Of a stretch of DNA of 64,000 bases, positions 8,356 through 19,151 are shown piece by piece (within the stretch, counting starts at the first letter, position 1; every line of letters starts with the position of its first letter). A program made the translations under genes and the position numbers. This DNA comes from Aestuariivirga sp. (GTDB lineage Bacteria > Pseudomonadota > Alphaproteobacteria > Rhizobiales > Aestuariivirgaceae), in the NCBI GenBank assembly GCA_030680855.1, contig JAUXUN010000005.1, forward strand, positions 1 through 64,000, read 5' to 3'. Below the pieces are notes generated by a model, which was not told the origin of the DNA, searched no databases, and was given only the letters and a program-made list of their open reading frames with translations.

Positions 8356-8570
8356 TTGGCAAACAACGCTTCGATTTCTGCAGGCTTGGCAAAGCGGTTT
8401 TTCTGCATGTCTTTCAGGCCAATCTCAATGGCGGCGCGCTCCTCGGCATTCAATACATAAACTCCCGCATGTCCCCGCTCAATTTCGGAGGCGGCCCGCA
8501 AAAGCTCGGCCTGGGCTTCCTTGGGCCAAGTTTCGGCACGTTCGAGGAGCTCTGAAAGGGTGCTATTCAT
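8343..8570 (-). CDS. Antitoxin of the RelE/ParE-type pair
   Basis: A 75-residue protein encoded just before, and overlapping, the toxin. It has an N-terminal helical stretch and a C-terminal segment (EERAAIEIGLKDMQ..FAKPAEIEALFAKCR) like the toxin-wrapping tails of small ParD/addiction-module antitoxins. No clear ribbon-helix-helix motif is recognised. The predicted transcription start coincides with the ATG at 8570, so the mRNA may be leaderless. Confidence 0.7.
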   Translation of the reverse strand: MNSTLSELLERAETWPKEAQAELLRAASEIERGHAGVYVLNAEERAAIEIGLKDMQKNRFAKPAEIEALFAKCRS

Positions 8571-8573
8571 GGC

Positions 8574-8605
8574 TCGTATATAGCACGAATTTGGTTAAAA
8601 AACAA
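8574..8605 (-). promoter_or_regulatory. Promoter and candidate autoregulatory operator of the toxin-antitoxin pair
   Basis: On the minus strand TTGTTT (8605-8600), a 17-base spacer and TATATA (8582-8577) form a good sigma-70 promoter. The inverted repeat TCGT-N7-ACGA (8574-8588) covers the -10 box, a common site for antitoxin repression. The expected start point is about 8570, the A of the antitoxin ATG. Confidence 0.55.
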
Positions 8606-8741
8606 AGCCGGGGATAGGCCGAACACCGTCCCACTTGCGGGTTTCACCGGAAAGGCCTATATAGCCTCTAACTTAAGTTCACTCGCAAAATTTTGAGAGT
8701 GGGTTCCGCGCCGGGGCCCGCTTTTTTTATTGCCTTGGGAA

Positions 8742-9377
8742 ATGATGGATACGACGAGGATTTCACGCGAAACGGGACCGGCCCTGCGGGTTGCAGCGCT
8801 GGTGGAGCCTGTGCTGGACAGCATGGGTTTCAGGCTCGTGCGCGTGAAGCTGTCTGGCACCACCCTGCAAATCATGGCGGAACGGCCCGACGGGACGTTT
8901 TCCATTGATGACTGCGAGAAGTTCAGCCGGGCGATTTCGCCGATGCTGGACGTGGCCGACATCGTTTCAACGCGCTACCAGCTTGAAATTTCCTCACCGG
9001 GCATTGACCGGCCCCTGGTGCGGTCTGAGGATTTCGAGCGCTGGGCCGGCCATGAGGCGAAAATTGAAATGGCGGTGCCGGTGGCGGGCAGGAAGCGTTT
9101 CAAGGGCAATCTTGAGGGTGTGACCGACGGCGAAGTGCGGCTTTTTATCGAGAACCCGGAAGGAGGGAAAGAACCGCTGCTGATTGGCGTTCCCTTTGCC
9201 GACATCGGCGATGCGAAACTTACCTTGACCGATGAACTGATTGAAGCGGCGCGCGCCAAGTTGCCTGCAAAGGCATCAGGTGATGGCAGCTTATCTGCCC
9301 ATCAATTGGGCGATGGCAGCGAATGGACTGAAGAGACAACGGAAATTTCCGAAAACGGGAGACTTGAAAATGGCTGA
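8742..9377 (+). CDS. rimP: Ribosome maturation factor RimP
   Basis: A 211-residue factor for assembly of the 30S subunit. The N-terminal half carries the RimP core ([52 protein letters not shown]) followed by a C-terminal SH3-like domain. It has an acidic, low-complexity C-terminal tail typical of alphaproteobacteria. Two ATG codons occur at 8742 and 8745, and GGGA lies a few bases upstream; a TTG further up gives only three more residues. It opens the rimP-nusA-ylxR-infB-rbfA cluster and overlaps nusA by eight bases. Confidence 0.93.
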   Translation: MMDTTRISRETGPALRVAALVEPVLDSMGFRLVRVKLSGTTLQIMAERPDGTFSIDDCEKFSRAISPMLDVADIVSTRYQLEISSPGIDRPLVRSEDFERWAGHEAKIEMAVPVAGRKRFKGNLEGVTDGEVRLFIENPEGGKEPLLIGVPFADIGDAKLTLTDELIEAARAKLPAKASGDGSLSAHQLGDGSEWTEETTEISENGRLENG

Positions 9378-10965
9378 ACCAGTGGTAAGTGCAAACCGGC
9401 TTGAGCTTTTGCAGATTGCCGATGCAGTGGCGCGCGAAAAGGTGATTGATAAATCCATTGTGCTGCAAGCCATGGAAGAAGCCATCACGCGCGCGGCGAA
9501 AGCCCGTTACGGGGCGGAGAATGAAATCCGCGCCGAGATCGATCCCAAGTCCGGCGAGATCCGGTTGAACCGCCTGCTGCTCGTCTCCGAAAAAGTCGAG
9601 AACGAGGCAACGGAAATCAGCCTTGTTGAAGCCAACCGCCGCAACCCGGCAGCAACAGTCGGCGACTTCATTGCCGAACCGCTGCCGCCCATCGATTTCG
9701 GCCGCATCGCGGCGCAGAACGCCAAGCAGGTGATCGTGCAGAAAGTCAGGGATGCGGAACGCGAGCGCATGTATGACGAGTTCAAGGACCGCATTGGCCA
9801 GATTGTCAACGGCACTGTAAAGCGGGTTGAATACGGCAACGTGATTGTCGACTTGGGCCGCGGCGAAGCGATTGTCCGGCGCGATGAAGCCTTGCCGCGT
9901 GAAACCTTCCGCCCCGGCGACCGGGTCCGGGCTTACGTGTTTGACGTGCGCCGCGAGCAGCGCGGCCCGCAGATATTCCTGAGCCGCACCCATCCGGAAT
10001 TCATGTCGAAACTGTTCGGCCAGGAAGTGCCGGAAATTTATGACGGCGTTGTCGAGGTCGTCTCGGTTTCGCGCGATCCCGGCAGCCGCGCCAATATTGC
10101 GGTGCGCTCCAAGGATGGCTCGATTGATCCGGTTGGCGCCTGCGTCGGCATGCGCGGTTCACGGGTTCAGGCCGTGGTGAACGAGCTGCAGGGCGAAAAG
10201 ATCGACATCATCCAGTGGTCGCCCGATGTGGCAACCTTTGTGGTGAATGCATTGGCTCCGGCGGAAGTTGCAAAGGTTGTTCTCGATGAGGAAGCCGAAC
10301 GTATTGAAGTTGTGGTGCCGGATGACCAATTGTCATTGGCGATTGGCCGGCGTGGACAGAATGTGCGGCTGGCCTCGCAGCTTACGGGCTGGGACATCGA
10401 CATCATGACGGAAGCGGAGGAATCCGAGCGCCGCCAGAAGGAATTCGTGGCCCGCACGGCGCGCTTCATTGAAGCCCTCGACGTGGATGAAACCCTGGCC
10501 CAGCTTCTGGCGTCGGAAGGTTTCGATACGGTGGAAGAAATTGCCTATGTCGAGCTGAATGACATTGCCTCCATCGATGGCCTCGACGAGCAGACCGGCG
10601 AGGAACTGCAGAACCGGGCGCGGGAATATCTCGACCGCGTTTCAAAGGAGCAGGATGCGCGCCGGATTGAGCTTGGCGTGAGCGATGAACTTAAAGATCT
10701 CGAAGGGGTGAGCGCTGCCATGCTGGTTGCCCTTGGCGAAGCGGGCATCAAGACCATGGAAGACCTGGCCGATTGCGCCACGGACGACCTTACGGGCTGG
10801 ACCGAGCGCAAGGGAACCGAGAGCGTGAAACACAAGGGGGCCTTCTCGGGCCTGGAAGTTTCGGGCGCCGAGGCGGAAGCCCTGATTATGGCGGCACGCG
10901 TCAAGATGGGCTGGATTGAGCCCGCAGTTGAACCTGAAGAGGCTGTGGCGGAAGCCGAGGCTTAA
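9370..10965 (+). CDS. nusA: Transcription termination/antitermination factor NusA
   Basis: A 531-residue RNA-polymerase-binding factor. Domains in order: N-terminal polymerase-binding domain (about 1-125), S1 domain ([25 protein letters not shown], about 135-200), two KH domains ([24 protein letters not shown] and [22 protein letters not shown]), then C-terminal helix-hairpin repeats and an acidic end. The ATG at 9370 lies inside the end of rimP. Length is standard for alphaproteobacteria. Confidence 0.96.
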   Translation: MAEPVVSANRLELLQIADAVAREKVIDKSIVLQAMEEAITRAAKARYGAENEIRAEIDPKSGEIRLNRLLLVSEKVENEATEISLVEANRRNPAATVGDFIAEPLPPIDFGRIAAQNAKQVIVQKVRDAERERMYDEFKDRIGQIVNGTVKRVEYGNVIVDLGRGEAIVRRDEALPRETFRPGDRVRAYVFDVRREQRGPQIFLSRTHPEFMSKLFGQEVPEIYDGVVEVVSVSRDPGSRANIAVRSKDGSIDPVGACVGMRGSRVQAVVNELQGEKIDIIQWSPDVATFVVNALAPAEVAKVVLDEEAERIEVVVPDDQLSLAIGRRGQNVRLASQLTGWDIDIMTEAEESERRQKEFVARTARFIEALDVDETLAQLLASEGFDTVEEIAYVELNDIASIDGLDEQTGEELQNRAREYLDRVSKEQDARRIELGVSDELKDLEGVSAAMLVALGEAGIKTMEDLADCATDDLTGWTERKGTESVKHKGAFSGLEVSGAEAEALIMAARVKMGWIEPAVEPEEAVAEAEA

Positions 10966-10977
10966 GACTGGAGGAGC

Positions 10978-11574
10978 ATGGAAGCCGGGCTGGACGAACA
11001 TTTGACGGAACGCATGTGCATTGTAACCCGCGAGGTTCATAATGAGGACGGCCTTATCCGTTTTGTTCGCAGCCCCGATGGTTATGCGGTTCCGGACCTG
11101 CAGCGCAAGCTGCCCGGGCGTGGCGTTTGGGTCACCCTGAACCGCCAGCGGGTTGCCGAGGCGGTCAGGAAAAACCTGTTTTCCCGGGGGTTTAGCGCCG
11201 AAACCAGGGCCGCACCGGAGCTTGCCGAGACAATCGGGGAAATGCTGCGGAAACTGGCCCTTTCCTACTTCTCCCTGGCCAAGAAGGCCGGGCTGGCGGT
11301 GGCCGGGAACAGCAAGGTGGAAGACATGGTGTCTAAAAACCTAGCGCAAATCATCATACATGCGCTAGAAGCAGCACCAGACGGGCGGCGCAAGATTGAC
11401 AAGTTGGCGGCGCCCGGCGTGAAAGTGATCAATATTTTCCACGTTGATGAATTGGATTTGGCCTTTGGCCGGTCAAATGTGATACATGCTGCCGTGGGCC
11501 AGGGCAGACTTGCCGAAAAGCTGCTTCTGGCCGTGCAGCGGATTGAACGATATGACGCTCCGTTGAGCGCCTAG
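10978..11574 (+). CDS. RNA-binding protein, YlxR domain plus L7Ae-like domain
   Basis: A 198-residue protein with an N-terminal YlxR domain ([22 protein letters not shown], then LPGRGVWV; about residues 10-85). A C-terminal half resembles the L7Ae/L30e fold ([19 protein letters not shown]). The fusion is the usual alphaproteobacterial form at this place between nusA and infB. YlxR proteins bind RNA and have been linked to RNase P in some bacteria; the role here is not known. Confidence 0.88.
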   Translation: MEAGLDEHLTERMCIVTREVHNEDGLIRFVRSPDGYAVPDLQRKLPGRGVWVTLNRQRVAEAVRKNLFSRGFSAETRAAPELAETIGEMLRKLALSYFSLAKKAGLAVAGNSKVEDMVSKNLAQIIIHALEAAPDGRRKIDKLAAPGVKVINIFHVDELDLAFGRSNVIHAAVGQGRLAEKLLLAVQRIERYDAPLSA

Positions 11575-11590
11575 TTATTGTAGAGAGAGC

Positions 11591-14134
11591 ATGAACGACA
11601 GCAACGACAAGAACGAGACGAAATCCGGTGCGGGGCGCACTGGCGGGGGAACTTTGACCCTCAAGCGCCCGATGACAGAGCAGAGCAGGGTCAAGCAGAG
11701 CTTCTCGCATGGACGGACCAAGACTGTTGTTGTGGAAACCAAGCGCAAGCGCTTTGGCGAAGACAAGCCCGCTTCAGCTGAAGCAAAGCCGCTGTTTCAG
11801 GTGCAGCCGAAGGTGGCAGCACCTGCCACGCCGCCGCGCACCACCCAGGCCAACCGGTCCGGCGTTGTCTTGCGCACTCTGACGGATGAAGAAAAGGAAG
11901 CGCGCGACCGGGCCCTGGTGGGCTCACGGGTCCGCGAGGCGGAAGAGCGCAAGCAGCAGGAAATAGAGGCGCTGCGCCGCAAGGAACACGACGAAAAGGA
12001 TGCGCTTGACCGGGAGGCCGCTGCCAAGCGCAAGCTGGAAGACGATGCACGCCACCGGGCCGAAGAAGAAGGCCGGCGCAAGGCTGAGGAAGCCGCCAAG
12101 AAGCTCAATCCGAAATCAATAGTGCAGGCTGACCGCGAAGAGGAAGCAGAGGCGCGCTCGAAGAGCCCCCGCGGCAGCGCCGGCGTTATCAAGCGCAAGA
12201 TCGAAGTTCCGGCACCTACACGCACCAAGGCCGACATGGACAAGCGCCGTGGGAGGCTGACGCTTGCCAATGCCCTGTCTGATGACGAGGACCGCAACCG
12301 TTCGGTTGCCGCCTTCAAGCGCCGCACCGAACGGCTGAAGAAGCAGGCCCAGGGCTTCCAAATGCCGACGGAAAAGATGACGCGCGAGATCGTCATTCCG
12401 GAAGCCATCACCATTCAGGAACTGGCCAACCGCATGGCGGAACGCGCCGTTGACATCATCAAGATATTGATGAAGCAGGGCCAGATGCATACGATCAATG
12501 ACGTGATCGATGCGGATACCGCGCAGATCATTGCCGAGGAACTGGGGCACCGGGTCAAGCGTGTTTCCGAATCCGACGTCGTCGAAGGACTTTCGGCGGA
12601 CACCGATGCACCGGAGCAATTGCAATCACGGCCGCCGGTCGTGACCATCATGGGCCACGTGGACCACGGCAAGACCTCCCTGCTTGACGCCATCCGCAAG
12701 ACCAATGTGGTGTCGGGGGAAGCTGGCGGCATTACCCAGCATATCGGCGCCTATCAGGTTGCCACGAAAAACGGCCTTGTCACGTTCATCGATACGCCGG
12801 GCCATGAAGCCTTTACCTCCATGCGCCAGCGCGGCGCAAAGGCCACGGATATCGTGGTTCTTGTGGTTGCAGCCGATGACGGTGTAATGCCGCAAACGGT
12901 TGAAGCGATCAACCATGCGCGCGCCGCCGAGGTTCCCATCATCGTAGCGATCAACAAGATCGACAAGCAGACGGCCAACCCCAACAAGGTGCGCACCGAA
13001 CTGCTGCAGCATGAAATCGTGGTTGAAGGCATGGGCGGCGACACGCTTGATGTCGAAGTCTCCGCCATGAAGGGCACGAACCTCGACAAGCTGCTGGATT
13101 CGATTTTGCTGCAGGCCGAAGTGCTTGATCTCAAGGCCAATCCAGATCGCGAGGCCTCAGGCCTGGTGATTGAAGCCCAGCTTGACAAGGGACGGGGGCC
13201 GGTGGCTACGGTTCTGGTTCAGCGCGGCACCTTGCGGCTTGGCGATATTTTCGTGGCCGGTTCCGCCTGGGGCCGGGTGCGCGCGCTTATCAACGACAAG
13301 GGCGAGCAGATCAAGGATGCGGGACCTTCGGTTCCGGTTGAAGTTCTGGGCCTCAGTTCAGCTCCGGAAGCGGGCGACCAGTTCGACGTGGTGCCAACGG
13401 AAGCGCGGGCCCGCGAAATCACGGATTACCGCGAGCGCAAGCGCCGCGACAGCCGTGGCACATCAGTTGTGCGTTCGTCGCTTGAGCAAATGATGAGCCA
13501 GCTCTCGCAAGCCGGCCGCAAGGAATTTCCGATCCTCGTCAAGGCTGACGTGCAGGGTTCGGCGGAAGCCATCGTGCAGGCACTTGAAAAAATCGGCAAT
13601 GATGAAATCCGCTCGCGGGTTGTGCATTATGCGGTGGGCGGCATCAACGAAAGCGACATCGGGCTGGCAACAGCTTCGGGTGCGGTGGTTCTGGGCTTCA
13701 ATGTCCGTGCCTCAGGCCAGGCCAGGGATGCAGCGGAGCGGGCCGGCATCGAAATCCGTTACTACAATATCATTTATGACTTGGTGGACGACATCAAGGC
13801 GGCCATGTCCGGCAAGCTGGCGCCGGAACTGCGCGAAACCTTCCTCGGCAACGCCAAGATCCTCGAAGTGTTCAACATCACCAAGGTCGGCAAGGTTGCG
13901 GGTTGCCAGGTTACCGAAGGCCAAGTGCAGCGCGGCGCCAAGGTGCGCCTGATCCGCGACAACGTGGTGGTGCATGAAGGCACGCTTTCGACGCTCAAGC
14001 GCTTCAAGGACGAAGTGAAAGAAGTTCAGGTCGGCCAGGAATGCGGCATGGCCTTCGAAGGCTACCAGGACATGCGCGCCGGCGACGTGATCGAATGCTT
14101 CCGCGTGGAGAAGATCCAGCGCAAGCTGGACTAA
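11591..14134 (+). CDS. infB: Translation initiation factor IF-2
   Basis: An 847-residue GTPase that brings initiator tRNA to the ribosome. The N-terminal part is a long charged Lys/Glu/Arg-rich coiled region (about 80-220) after the [21 protein letters not shown] segment typical of alphaproteobacteria. The G domain has [12 protein letters not shown] near residue 355, DTPGHEAF and NKIDK. Domains II to IV follow, including the C-terminal [20 protein letters not shown] block. Length is normal for the order. Confidence 0.97.
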   Translation: MNDSNDKNETKSGAGRTGGGTLTLKRPMTEQSRVKQSFSHGRTKTVVVETKRKRFGEDKPASAEAKPLFQVQPKVAAPATPPRTTQANRSGVVLRTLTDEEKEARDRALVGSRVREAEERKQQEIEALRRKEHDEKDALDREAAAKRKLEDDARHRAEEEGRRKAEEAAKKLNPKSIVQADREEEAEARSKSPRGSAGVIKRKIEVPAPTRTKADMDKRRGRLTLANALSDDEDRNRSVAAFKRRTERLKKQAQGFQMPTEKMTREIVIPEAITIQELANRMAERAVDIIKILMKQGQMHTINDVIDADTAQIIAEELGHRVKRVSESDVVEGLSADTDAPEQLQSRPPVVTIMGHVDHGKTSLLDAIRKTNVVSGEAGGITQHIGAYQVATKNGLVTFIDTPGHEAFTSMRQRGAKATDIVVLVVAADDGVMPQTVEAINHARAAEVPIIVAINKIDKQTANPNKVRTELLQHEIVVEGMGGDTLDVEVSAMKGTNLDKLLDSILLQAEVLDLKANPDREASGLVIEAQLDKGRGPVATVLVQRGTLRLGDIFVAGSAWGRVRALINDKGEQIKDAGPSVPVEVLGLSSAPEAGDQFDVVPTEARAREITDYRERKRRDSRGTSVVRSSLEQMMSQLSQAGRKEFPILVKADVQGSAEAIVQALEKIGNDEIRSRVVHYAVGGINESDIGLATASGAVVLGFNVRASGQARDAAERAGIEIRYYNIIYDLVDDIKAAMSGKLAPELRETFLGNAKILEVFNITKVGKVAGCQVTEGQVQRGAKVRLIRDNVVVHEGTLSTLKRFKDEVKEVQVGQECGMAFEGYQDMRAGDVIECFRVEKIQRKLD

Positions 14135-14143
14135 GCAGGCCAA

Positions 14144-14539
14144 ATGCGTCCAACCAAAGGTTCAGCAGGACCTTCCCAACGCCAGCTTCGGGCGGGTGAA
14201 CTTATCCGTCATGCCCTGGCCGATATTTTGATGCGGGGGGATACGGGCGATCCGGAGCTGGAGAAGCTGGCTGTCAGCGTGGTTGAAGTTCAGATGTCAC
14301 CGGATTTGCGCATTGCCACGGCCTATGTGCGGGGACTCATCAATAATCAGGATAAGCTGGTGCTGGCGGCGCTGGAGCGGAACAAGAAATATATTCGCGG
14401 GCTTGTGGCGCCACGCATTGAAGTGAAATACATGCCGGAAATCAGGTTTCGCATCGATACTTCATTGGAATATGCCCAGAAAATTGATGATCTCTTGGCC
14501 AACCCCAAGGTGGTTGACGATCTAAAGAAGCAGCATTGA
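14144..14539 (+). CDS. rbfA: Ribosome-binding factor A
   Basis: A 131-residue KH-type factor that binds 16S rRNA during late 30S maturation. SQRQLRAGELIRHALADIL at the N-terminus, SVVEVQMSPDLRIATAYV in the middle and PEIRFRIDTSLEYAQKIDDLL at the end are family signatures. It starts nine bases after infB and is followed by a 186-bp gap filled by a large inverted repeat. Confidence 0.94.
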   Translation: MRPTKGSAGPSQRQLRAGELIRHALADILMRGDTGDPELEKLAVSVVEVQMSPDLRIATAYVRGLINNQDKLVLAALERNKKYIRGLVAPRIEVKYMPEIRFRIDTSLEYAQKIDDLLANPKVVDDLKKQH

Positions 14540-14573
14540 GCAAGTTGGCTCGCAAATGAACTCTATTCCCCTT

Positions 14574-14716
14574 CTCTCCATGGTCGGGCTTGACCCGACC
14601 ACCCAGCGGCTCAGCCCTGCGTTTTTGCTCGTATTTGAGTCTATATCCATAACTGCCGTTCAAATGCTGGACCGTGATCATGTCTGGGTGGTCGGGTCAA
14701 GCCCGACCATGGAGAG
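14574..14716. repeat. Large inverted repeat made of two opposed REP-like palindromes
   Basis: A 32-bp arm at 14574-14605 is exactly reverse-complementary to 14685-14716, with a 79-base centre. Each arm itself contains a palindrome (ATGGTCGGGCTTGACCCGAC core). The right arm ends ten bases before the truB ATG. The layout is that of a REP pair (BIME-like). Related units occur at 23141-23218 and 55567-55642. Confidence 0.85.
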
Positions 14717-14725
14717 CTGCGGGGC

Positions 14726-15640
14726 ATGAAAAAGCGTGGGCAGCCGGTACATGGCTGGGTGGTGTTTGACAAGCCCTTGGGCATGACGTCGACCCAGGCT
14801 GTGGGCAAAATCCGGCGGCTGTTTGATGCGGAAAAGGCCGGGCATGGCGGGACCTTGGATCCGCTCGCTACCGGAATGCTGCCGATAGCCTTGGGGGAAG
14901 CGACCAAAACCGTACAATGGGCCATGGATGGGCGGAAAGTCTACCGCTTTGAAGTGACCTGGGGGGCGGAGCGCACGACCGATGATATGGAAGGTGCGAT
15001 TACCTCTCAATCTAATTTCCGGCCCACCAATGAAAGTATTGAATCGATACTACCTGGTTTCCAGGGTGTTATTCAACAGGCGCCGCCGGCTTTTTCGGCC
15101 ATCAAGATCGACGGGGAGCGGGCCTATGACCTGGCCCGGGCGGGCGAGAAGGTGGACATGGCCGAACGGCCCGTCACAATTGAAAAACTGGTTCTGGTGG
15201 GGTGCCCGGACGCTGATCACGCGGTTTTTGAGGTGACCTGTGGCAAGGGCACCTATGTACGCGCCCTGGCACGTGACATGGGGCGGAAACTGGGCTGTTT
15301 GGGCCATGTTTCCCAGTTGCGGCGGACTGCCGTTGGGCCATTTGTGGAGGCGGACATGATTCCACTGGAAACCCTCGCGGAAATGAGCCATAAGCCCCTC
15401 GGCAATAGTGCCGAAAACGGGGCTCTCCGCCCCCTTGAGACCGTGCTGGACGGCATCCCGGCACTGGCCTTAAAGGACGCGGAAGCCCAGCGCCTGAAGC
15501 AGGGTCAATCAATTCTGTTCAGAGGTGCGAACGCTCCCGTAGCATGCGATGCGGTTCTGGTGACCTGGGATTCCAAACCCCTTGGCATTTGCAGCATCGA
15601 ACAGGGAGCGCTCAAACCGAAGCGCCTGTTTAACCTTTAG
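14726..15640 (+). CDS. truB: tRNA pseudouridine-55 synthase TruB
   Basis: A 304-residue enzyme making the T-loop pseudouridine of tRNA. The catalytic Asp is D45 in [15 protein letters not shown]; the [32 protein letters not shown] and [15 protein letters not shown] motifs follow. A C-terminal extension of about 70 residues precedes rpsO. The ATG at 14726 has a purine-rich ribosome-binding site right after the repeat element. Confidence 0.95.
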   Translation: MKKRGQPVHGWVVFDKPLGMTSTQAVGKIRRLFDAEKAGHGGTLDPLATGMLPIALGEATKTVQWAMDGRKVYRFEVTWGAERTTDDMEGAITSQSNFRPTNESIESILPGFQGVIQQAPPAFSAIKIDGERAYDLARAGEKVDMAERPVTIEKLVLVGCPDADHAVFEVTCGKGTYVRALARDMGRKLGCLGHVSQLRRTAVGPFVEADMIPLETLAEMSHKPLGNSAENGALRPLETVLDGIPALALKDAEAQRLKQGQSILFRGANAPVACDAVLVTWDSKPLGICSIEQGALKPKRLFNL

Positions 15641-15659
15641 ACATCCTGGAGATGGCCGA

Positions 15660-15929
15660 ATGACGATGACTGCCGAGCGCAAAACCGCGCTCATGAAAGA
15701 CTATGGAACCAAGCCCGGTGACACGGGCTCACCCGAAGTGCAGGTTGCTCTTTTGACAGAGCGCATCAATGGTCTTACCGACCATTTCAAAACCCACAAG
15801 AAGGACAATCATTCACGCCGCGGTTTGTTGAAGATGGTGAGTTTGCGCCGTGGACTTCTCGACTTCCTGAAGTCGAAGGATGAGGGCCGTTACCAGGCCT
15901 TGATCAAGCGTCTCGAAATCCGCCGCTAA
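15660..15929 (+). CDS. rpsO: 30S ribosomal protein S15
   Basis: An 89-residue primary 16S rRNA-binding protein. [33 protein letters not shown] and the C-terminal [20 protein letters not shown] are diagnostic. Two ATGs (15660 and 15666) are possible; the first has CTGGAG upstream. It lies between truB and pnp, the conserved order. Confidence 0.96.
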   Translation: MTMTAERKTALMKDYGTKPGDTGSPEVQVALLTERINGLTDHFKTHKKDNHSRRGLLKMVSLRRGLLDFLKSKDEGRYQALIKRLEIRR

Positions 15930-15951
15930 ACAGCGGCTGACAATTGTATGA

Positions 15952-15986
15952 GCGGGCGGATCACCGAATTGCCGCCCGCGTCCCCT
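15952..15986 (+). terminator. GC-rich hairpin after rpsO, probable terminator or processing stem
   Basis: GCGGGCGG (15952-15959) pairs with CCGCCCGC (15972-15979) around a 12-base loop, and a short T-run follows (CCCCTTTTC). It lies in the rpsO-pnp gap, where a stem is often the RNase III site for pnp autoregulation in other bacteria. Both roles are possible. Confidence 0.5.
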
Positions 15987-16087
15987 TTTCACAAGCCTGG
16001 CAATAGGGCCAGGTTTTGATTGCTCAATGGGGATGCCGTCCAGTCAGGTGAACGCAAGTGGCGGCGAAGAGCAAAAAGGAATGTTAC

Positions 16088-18241
16088 ATGTTTAAGATAG
16101 ATGTTGAAGAACTGGAATGGGCCGGAAAGCCCTTGCGCATTGAAACGGGCCGCATGGCGCGCCAGGCAGATGGCGCGGTTGTTGTGACCTACGGCGAGAC
16201 GACGGTTCTCGCCACGGCCGTTGCCGCACGTTCGGAAAAGCCCGGAATTGATTTCTTCCCGCTCACCGTGAACTACCAGGAAAAAACCTATGCGGCGGGC
16301 AAGATTCCCGGCGGCTATTTCAAGCGCGAAGGCAGGCCCACGGAAAAGGAAACACTGGTTTCCCGCCTGATCGACCGCCCCATCCGCCCGCTTTTTCCCT
16401 CAGGCTTCCGCAATGAAACCCAGGTGATCACCACGGTGCTGTCCTATGACCTCGAAAATGACAGCGATATCGTTGCGCTTATCGGCGCATCGGCGGCACT
16501 CACCATTTCGGGCATTCCCTTCATGGGCCCGGTCGGCGCGGCCCGCGTCGGCGTGATTGACGGCGCGTTCGTTTTGAACCCGACGCAGGAGCAGATGAAG
16601 ACCTCTGATCTTGATCTTGTGGTTGCCGGTACATCAGACGCGGTTCTGATGGTTGAATCGGAAGCCAAGGAACTTTCGGAAGAGCAAATGCTTGGCGCCG
16701 TGATGTTTGGCCACGCGGGCTTCCAGCCTGTCATCGATGCCATCATCCGCCTGGCTGAACGCTCATCGCGCGAACCGCGCGATTTTGTGGTGCCCGACAA
16801 TGAGAAGCTTTACAAGGCCGTGAAGAAGTCCGTCGAGAAAGACGTGCGCGCTGCCTACGCCATTCCGAAAAAGGAAGAGCGCCAGGAAGCGGTGGCTAAG
16901 GCCAAGGACAAGGTTGTGGCCGCTCTCGTCGACGAGGAAAAGGACACATCGCCGACACCGCAGAAGGTGGGCGAAGCCTTCAAGCACTTGGAGAAGGACG
17001 TTGTGCGCAACAGCATTCTTGATACGGGCCTGCGCATCGATGGCCGCGACACCAAGACGGTGCGCCAGATCATTGCCGAAGCCTCGGTGCTTCCACGCAC
17101 CCATGGTTCAGCGCTGTTTACCCGCGGCGAGACCCAGGCGCTGGTTGTGACGACACTCGGCACCGGCGAAGACGAGCAATATATCGACTCGCTAGACGGC
17201 ACGTACAAGGCCAAGTTCATGCTGCATTACAACTTCCCTCCCTTTTCGGTGGGTGAAGTGGGCCGCATGGGTGGCACGGGCCGCCGCGAAGTCGGCCATG
17301 GCAAGCTGGCGTGGCGGGCGATCAATCCGATGCTGCCGCCGGCCGACCAGTTCCCCTACACCATTCGCGTGGTGTCGGAGATCACTGAATCAAACGGCTC
17401 ATCATCGATGGCGACCGTGTGCGGAGCTTCGCTGGCGCTGATGGATGCGGGCGTTCCGCTGAAATCGCCGGTGGCCGGAATTGCCATGGGCCTGATCAAG
17501 GAAGAAGCGCGCTTTGCCGTGCTCTCCGATATTCTCGGCGACGAGGATCATCTGGGCGACATGGACTTCAAGGTGGCGGGCACCAGCAACGGCGTGACCG
17601 CGCTGCAGATGGACATCAAGATCACCGGCATCACCGAGGAGATCATGAAAGTTGCCCTGTGGCAGGCGAAAGACGGCCGCATGCATATTTTGGGCAAGAT
17701 GGCCGAGGCGCTTGAAAACGCCCGTCCGGGCCTTGGCGAGCATGCGCCCCGCATCGAAGTGATCAAGGTTCCGACCGACAAGATCCGTGAAATCATCGGA
17801 ACCGGCGGCAAGGTGATCCGCGAAATCGTGGAAAAGACCGGCGCCAAGATCGACATCCAGGATGACGGCACGGTGAAGGTTGCATCTTCCTCGGGGGCTG
17901 CCATTGCGGCCGCGATGAAGTGGATCAAGAGCATCGTGTCGGAACCGGAAGTGGGCGAAATCTATGACGGCAAGATCGTCAAGGTCGTGGACTTCGGTGC
18001 GTTTGTGAACTTCTTCGGCGCAAAGGATGGCCTGGTTCACGTTTCGGAACTTGCAGCCAAGCGCGTGAACAAAGTCTCCGACGTGGTCAACGAAGGCGAC
18101 GCAGTAAAGGTCAAGCTCCTTGGGTTTGACAACCGCGGCAAGGTTCGCCTGTCCATGAAGCAGGTTGACCAGGTAACCGGCGAAGACTTGTCAAAGCAGC
18201 AGGCTGAAGCCGCACCAGCCGAGGAAGCCGACGCTTCGTAA
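16088..18241 (+). CDS. pnp: Polyribonucleotide nucleotidyltransferase (PNPase)
   Basis: A 717-residue 3'-5' phosphorolytic exoribonuclease of the degradosome. Two RNase PH domains (first with [14 protein letters not shown] and [24 protein letters not shown]; second with [40 protein letters not shown] and [21 protein letters not shown]) are followed by a KH domain ([15 protein letters not shown]) and an S1 domain ([18 protein letters not shown]). The ATG at 16088 follows AAAAAGGA; a longer GTG start at 16058 would add ten residues not seen in the family. Confidence 0.97.
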   Translation: MFKIDVEELEWAGKPLRIETGRMARQADGAVVVTYGETTVLATAVAARSEKPGIDFFPLTVNYQEKTYAAGKIPGGYFKREGRPTEKETLVSRLIDRPIRPLFPSGFRNETQVITTVLSYDLENDSDIVALIGASAALTISGIPFMGPVGAARVGVIDGAFVLNPTQEQMKTSDLDLVVAGTSDAVLMVESEAKELSEEQMLGAVMFGHAGFQPVIDAIIRLAERSSREPRDFVVPDNEKLYKAVKKSVEKDVRAAYAIPKKEERQEAVAKAKDKVVAALVDEEKDTSPTPQKVGEAFKHLEKDVVRNSILDTGLRIDGRDTKTVRQIIAEASVLPRTHGSALFTRGETQALVVTTLGTGEDEQYIDSLDGTYKAKFMLHYNFPPFSVGEVGRMGGTGRREVGHGKLAWRAINPMLPPADQFPYTIRVVSEITESNGSSSMATVCGASLALMDAGVPLKSPVAGIAMGLIKEEARFAVLSDILGDEDHLGDMDFKVAGTSNGVTALQMDIKITGITEEIMKVALWQAKDGRMHILGKMAEALENARPGLGEHAPRIEVIKVPTDKIREIIGTGGKVIREIVEKTGAKIDIQDDGTVKVASSSGAAIAAAMKWIKSIVSEPEVGEIYDGKIVKVVDFGAFVNFFGAKDGLVHVSELAAKRVNKVSDVVNEGDAVKVKLLGFDNRGKVRLSMKQVDQVTGEDLSKQQAEAAPAEEADAS

Positions 18242-18246
18242 GCTTA

Positions 18247-18284
18247 GAGCAGCCGACGGTCAACTGACCGTCGACAAGCTGCTC
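18247..18284 (+). terminator. Strong hairpin just past pnp
   Basis: GAGCAGC (18247-18253) pairs with GCTGCTC (18278-18284), and inside it an 8-bp stem CGACGGTC/GACCGTCG closes on a short loop. It starts six bases after the pnp stop. There is no long T-run, so it may stabilise the 3' end rather than terminate. Confidence 0.55.
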
Positions 18285-18366
18285 CAACACTTTGAATCTG
18301 GCGCATCTTTCCTCTCGCATGTGATTCCACTTGCTCGTCCGATGCGCTAGGCTGTTTGAATTGAAA

Positions 18367-18395
18367 GGAGCGGGAGAAAACTCCTGCGCCTTTTT
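18367..18395 (+). terminator. Rho-independent terminator downstream of pnp
   Basis: GCGGGAG (18370-18376) pairs with CTCCTGC (18381-18387, one G-T pair) over a tetraloop AAAA and is followed by GCC and five T residues. It sits about 130 bp past pnp and before the hydrolase gene. Confidence 0.55.
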
Positions 18396-18455
18396 ATTGG
18401 TGAGGCCAATGATTTCATCTTTGTATAACAGCCCGCCCTGCGCTTAAACAGGCGC

Positions 18456-19151
18456 ATGCGAAATCTTGTGATGATTCCCGCTCTTGGCTGCGATGGCGGG
18501 CTCTATGCGGACATCCTGCCACGGCTATCCGTCGTGGTTGAGCCCGTCACGATTGTTGCGGACAGTGACACATTGGCGGGCTGCGTGCACATGGTGTTGG
18601 AGCGGGCACCGGAAAAATTCATCATTCTGGGAACTTCCTTTGGCGGCAGGACGGCCCTTGAAGTGGCGTTTGCCGCGCCTCAAAGGGTTGAGGGCCTAGT
18701 GGTTATCGGCGCCTGGCCTGGCGTTGCGGCAGATCCCTCCGCCGGGTTCAGGCGGACGGAAAGATTACGCGGCAAGGAGTTTGAAAGTGTCGTCACGGAA
18801 ATGGCTGACATGGTTTCCCACCTGCCAGGGCCAAACGGGGCGAAGGCGCGCAACGCTTTCATTTCCATGGCGCAAAAACTTGGCGGCGCCTTGATGGCGC
18901 GGCAATCGGCGGCTTTGGCAAAGCGCCTGGACCTGTGGCCGAAGCTTGGTGAAATCACCTGTCCTTCCCTCATGCTGTGGGGGCGGGAAGACAAGTTCTC
19001 GCCCGCGGCCGACGGGTTAAGAATGTCGACGTCCCTGCCGCACGGGCGCTACGCGGAAATTTCCGAGTGCGGCCATTTCCCCAGCCTGGAAGCGCCGGAG
19101 GAAACCGCCGATATCATTTTGCACTGGTTGCAGGATAACACATTCATTTGA
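18456..19151 (+). CDS. Alpha/beta hydrolase
   Basis: A 231-residue cytoplasmic hydrolase without signal peptide. The nucleophile elbow is GTSFGG with S61; the acid is likely the Asp in LWGREDKFSP and the base the His in ECGHFPSLE. The fold begins immediately (MRNLVMIPALGCDG). No cap motif points to a substrate; esterase or C-C hydrolase activity are the usual options. The 3' end overlaps the convergent cytochrome gene by eight bases. Confidence 0.8.
   Translation: MRNLVMIPALGCDGGLYADILPRLSVVVEPVTIVADSDTLAGCVHMVLERAPEKFIILGTSFGGRTALEVAFAAPQRVEGLVVIGAWPGVAADPSAGFRRTERLRGKEFESVVTEMADMVSHLPGPNGAKARNAFISMAQKLGGALMARQSAALAKRLDLWPKLGEITCPSLMLWGREDKFSPAADGLRMSTSLPHGRYAEISECGHFPSLEAPEETADIILHWLQDNTFI

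Noticed and set aside
8614-8660. 7-bp inverted repeat ATAGGCC/GGCCTAT before rimP
   Set aside because: Short arms and a 33-base loop; too weak to claim as a functional element.
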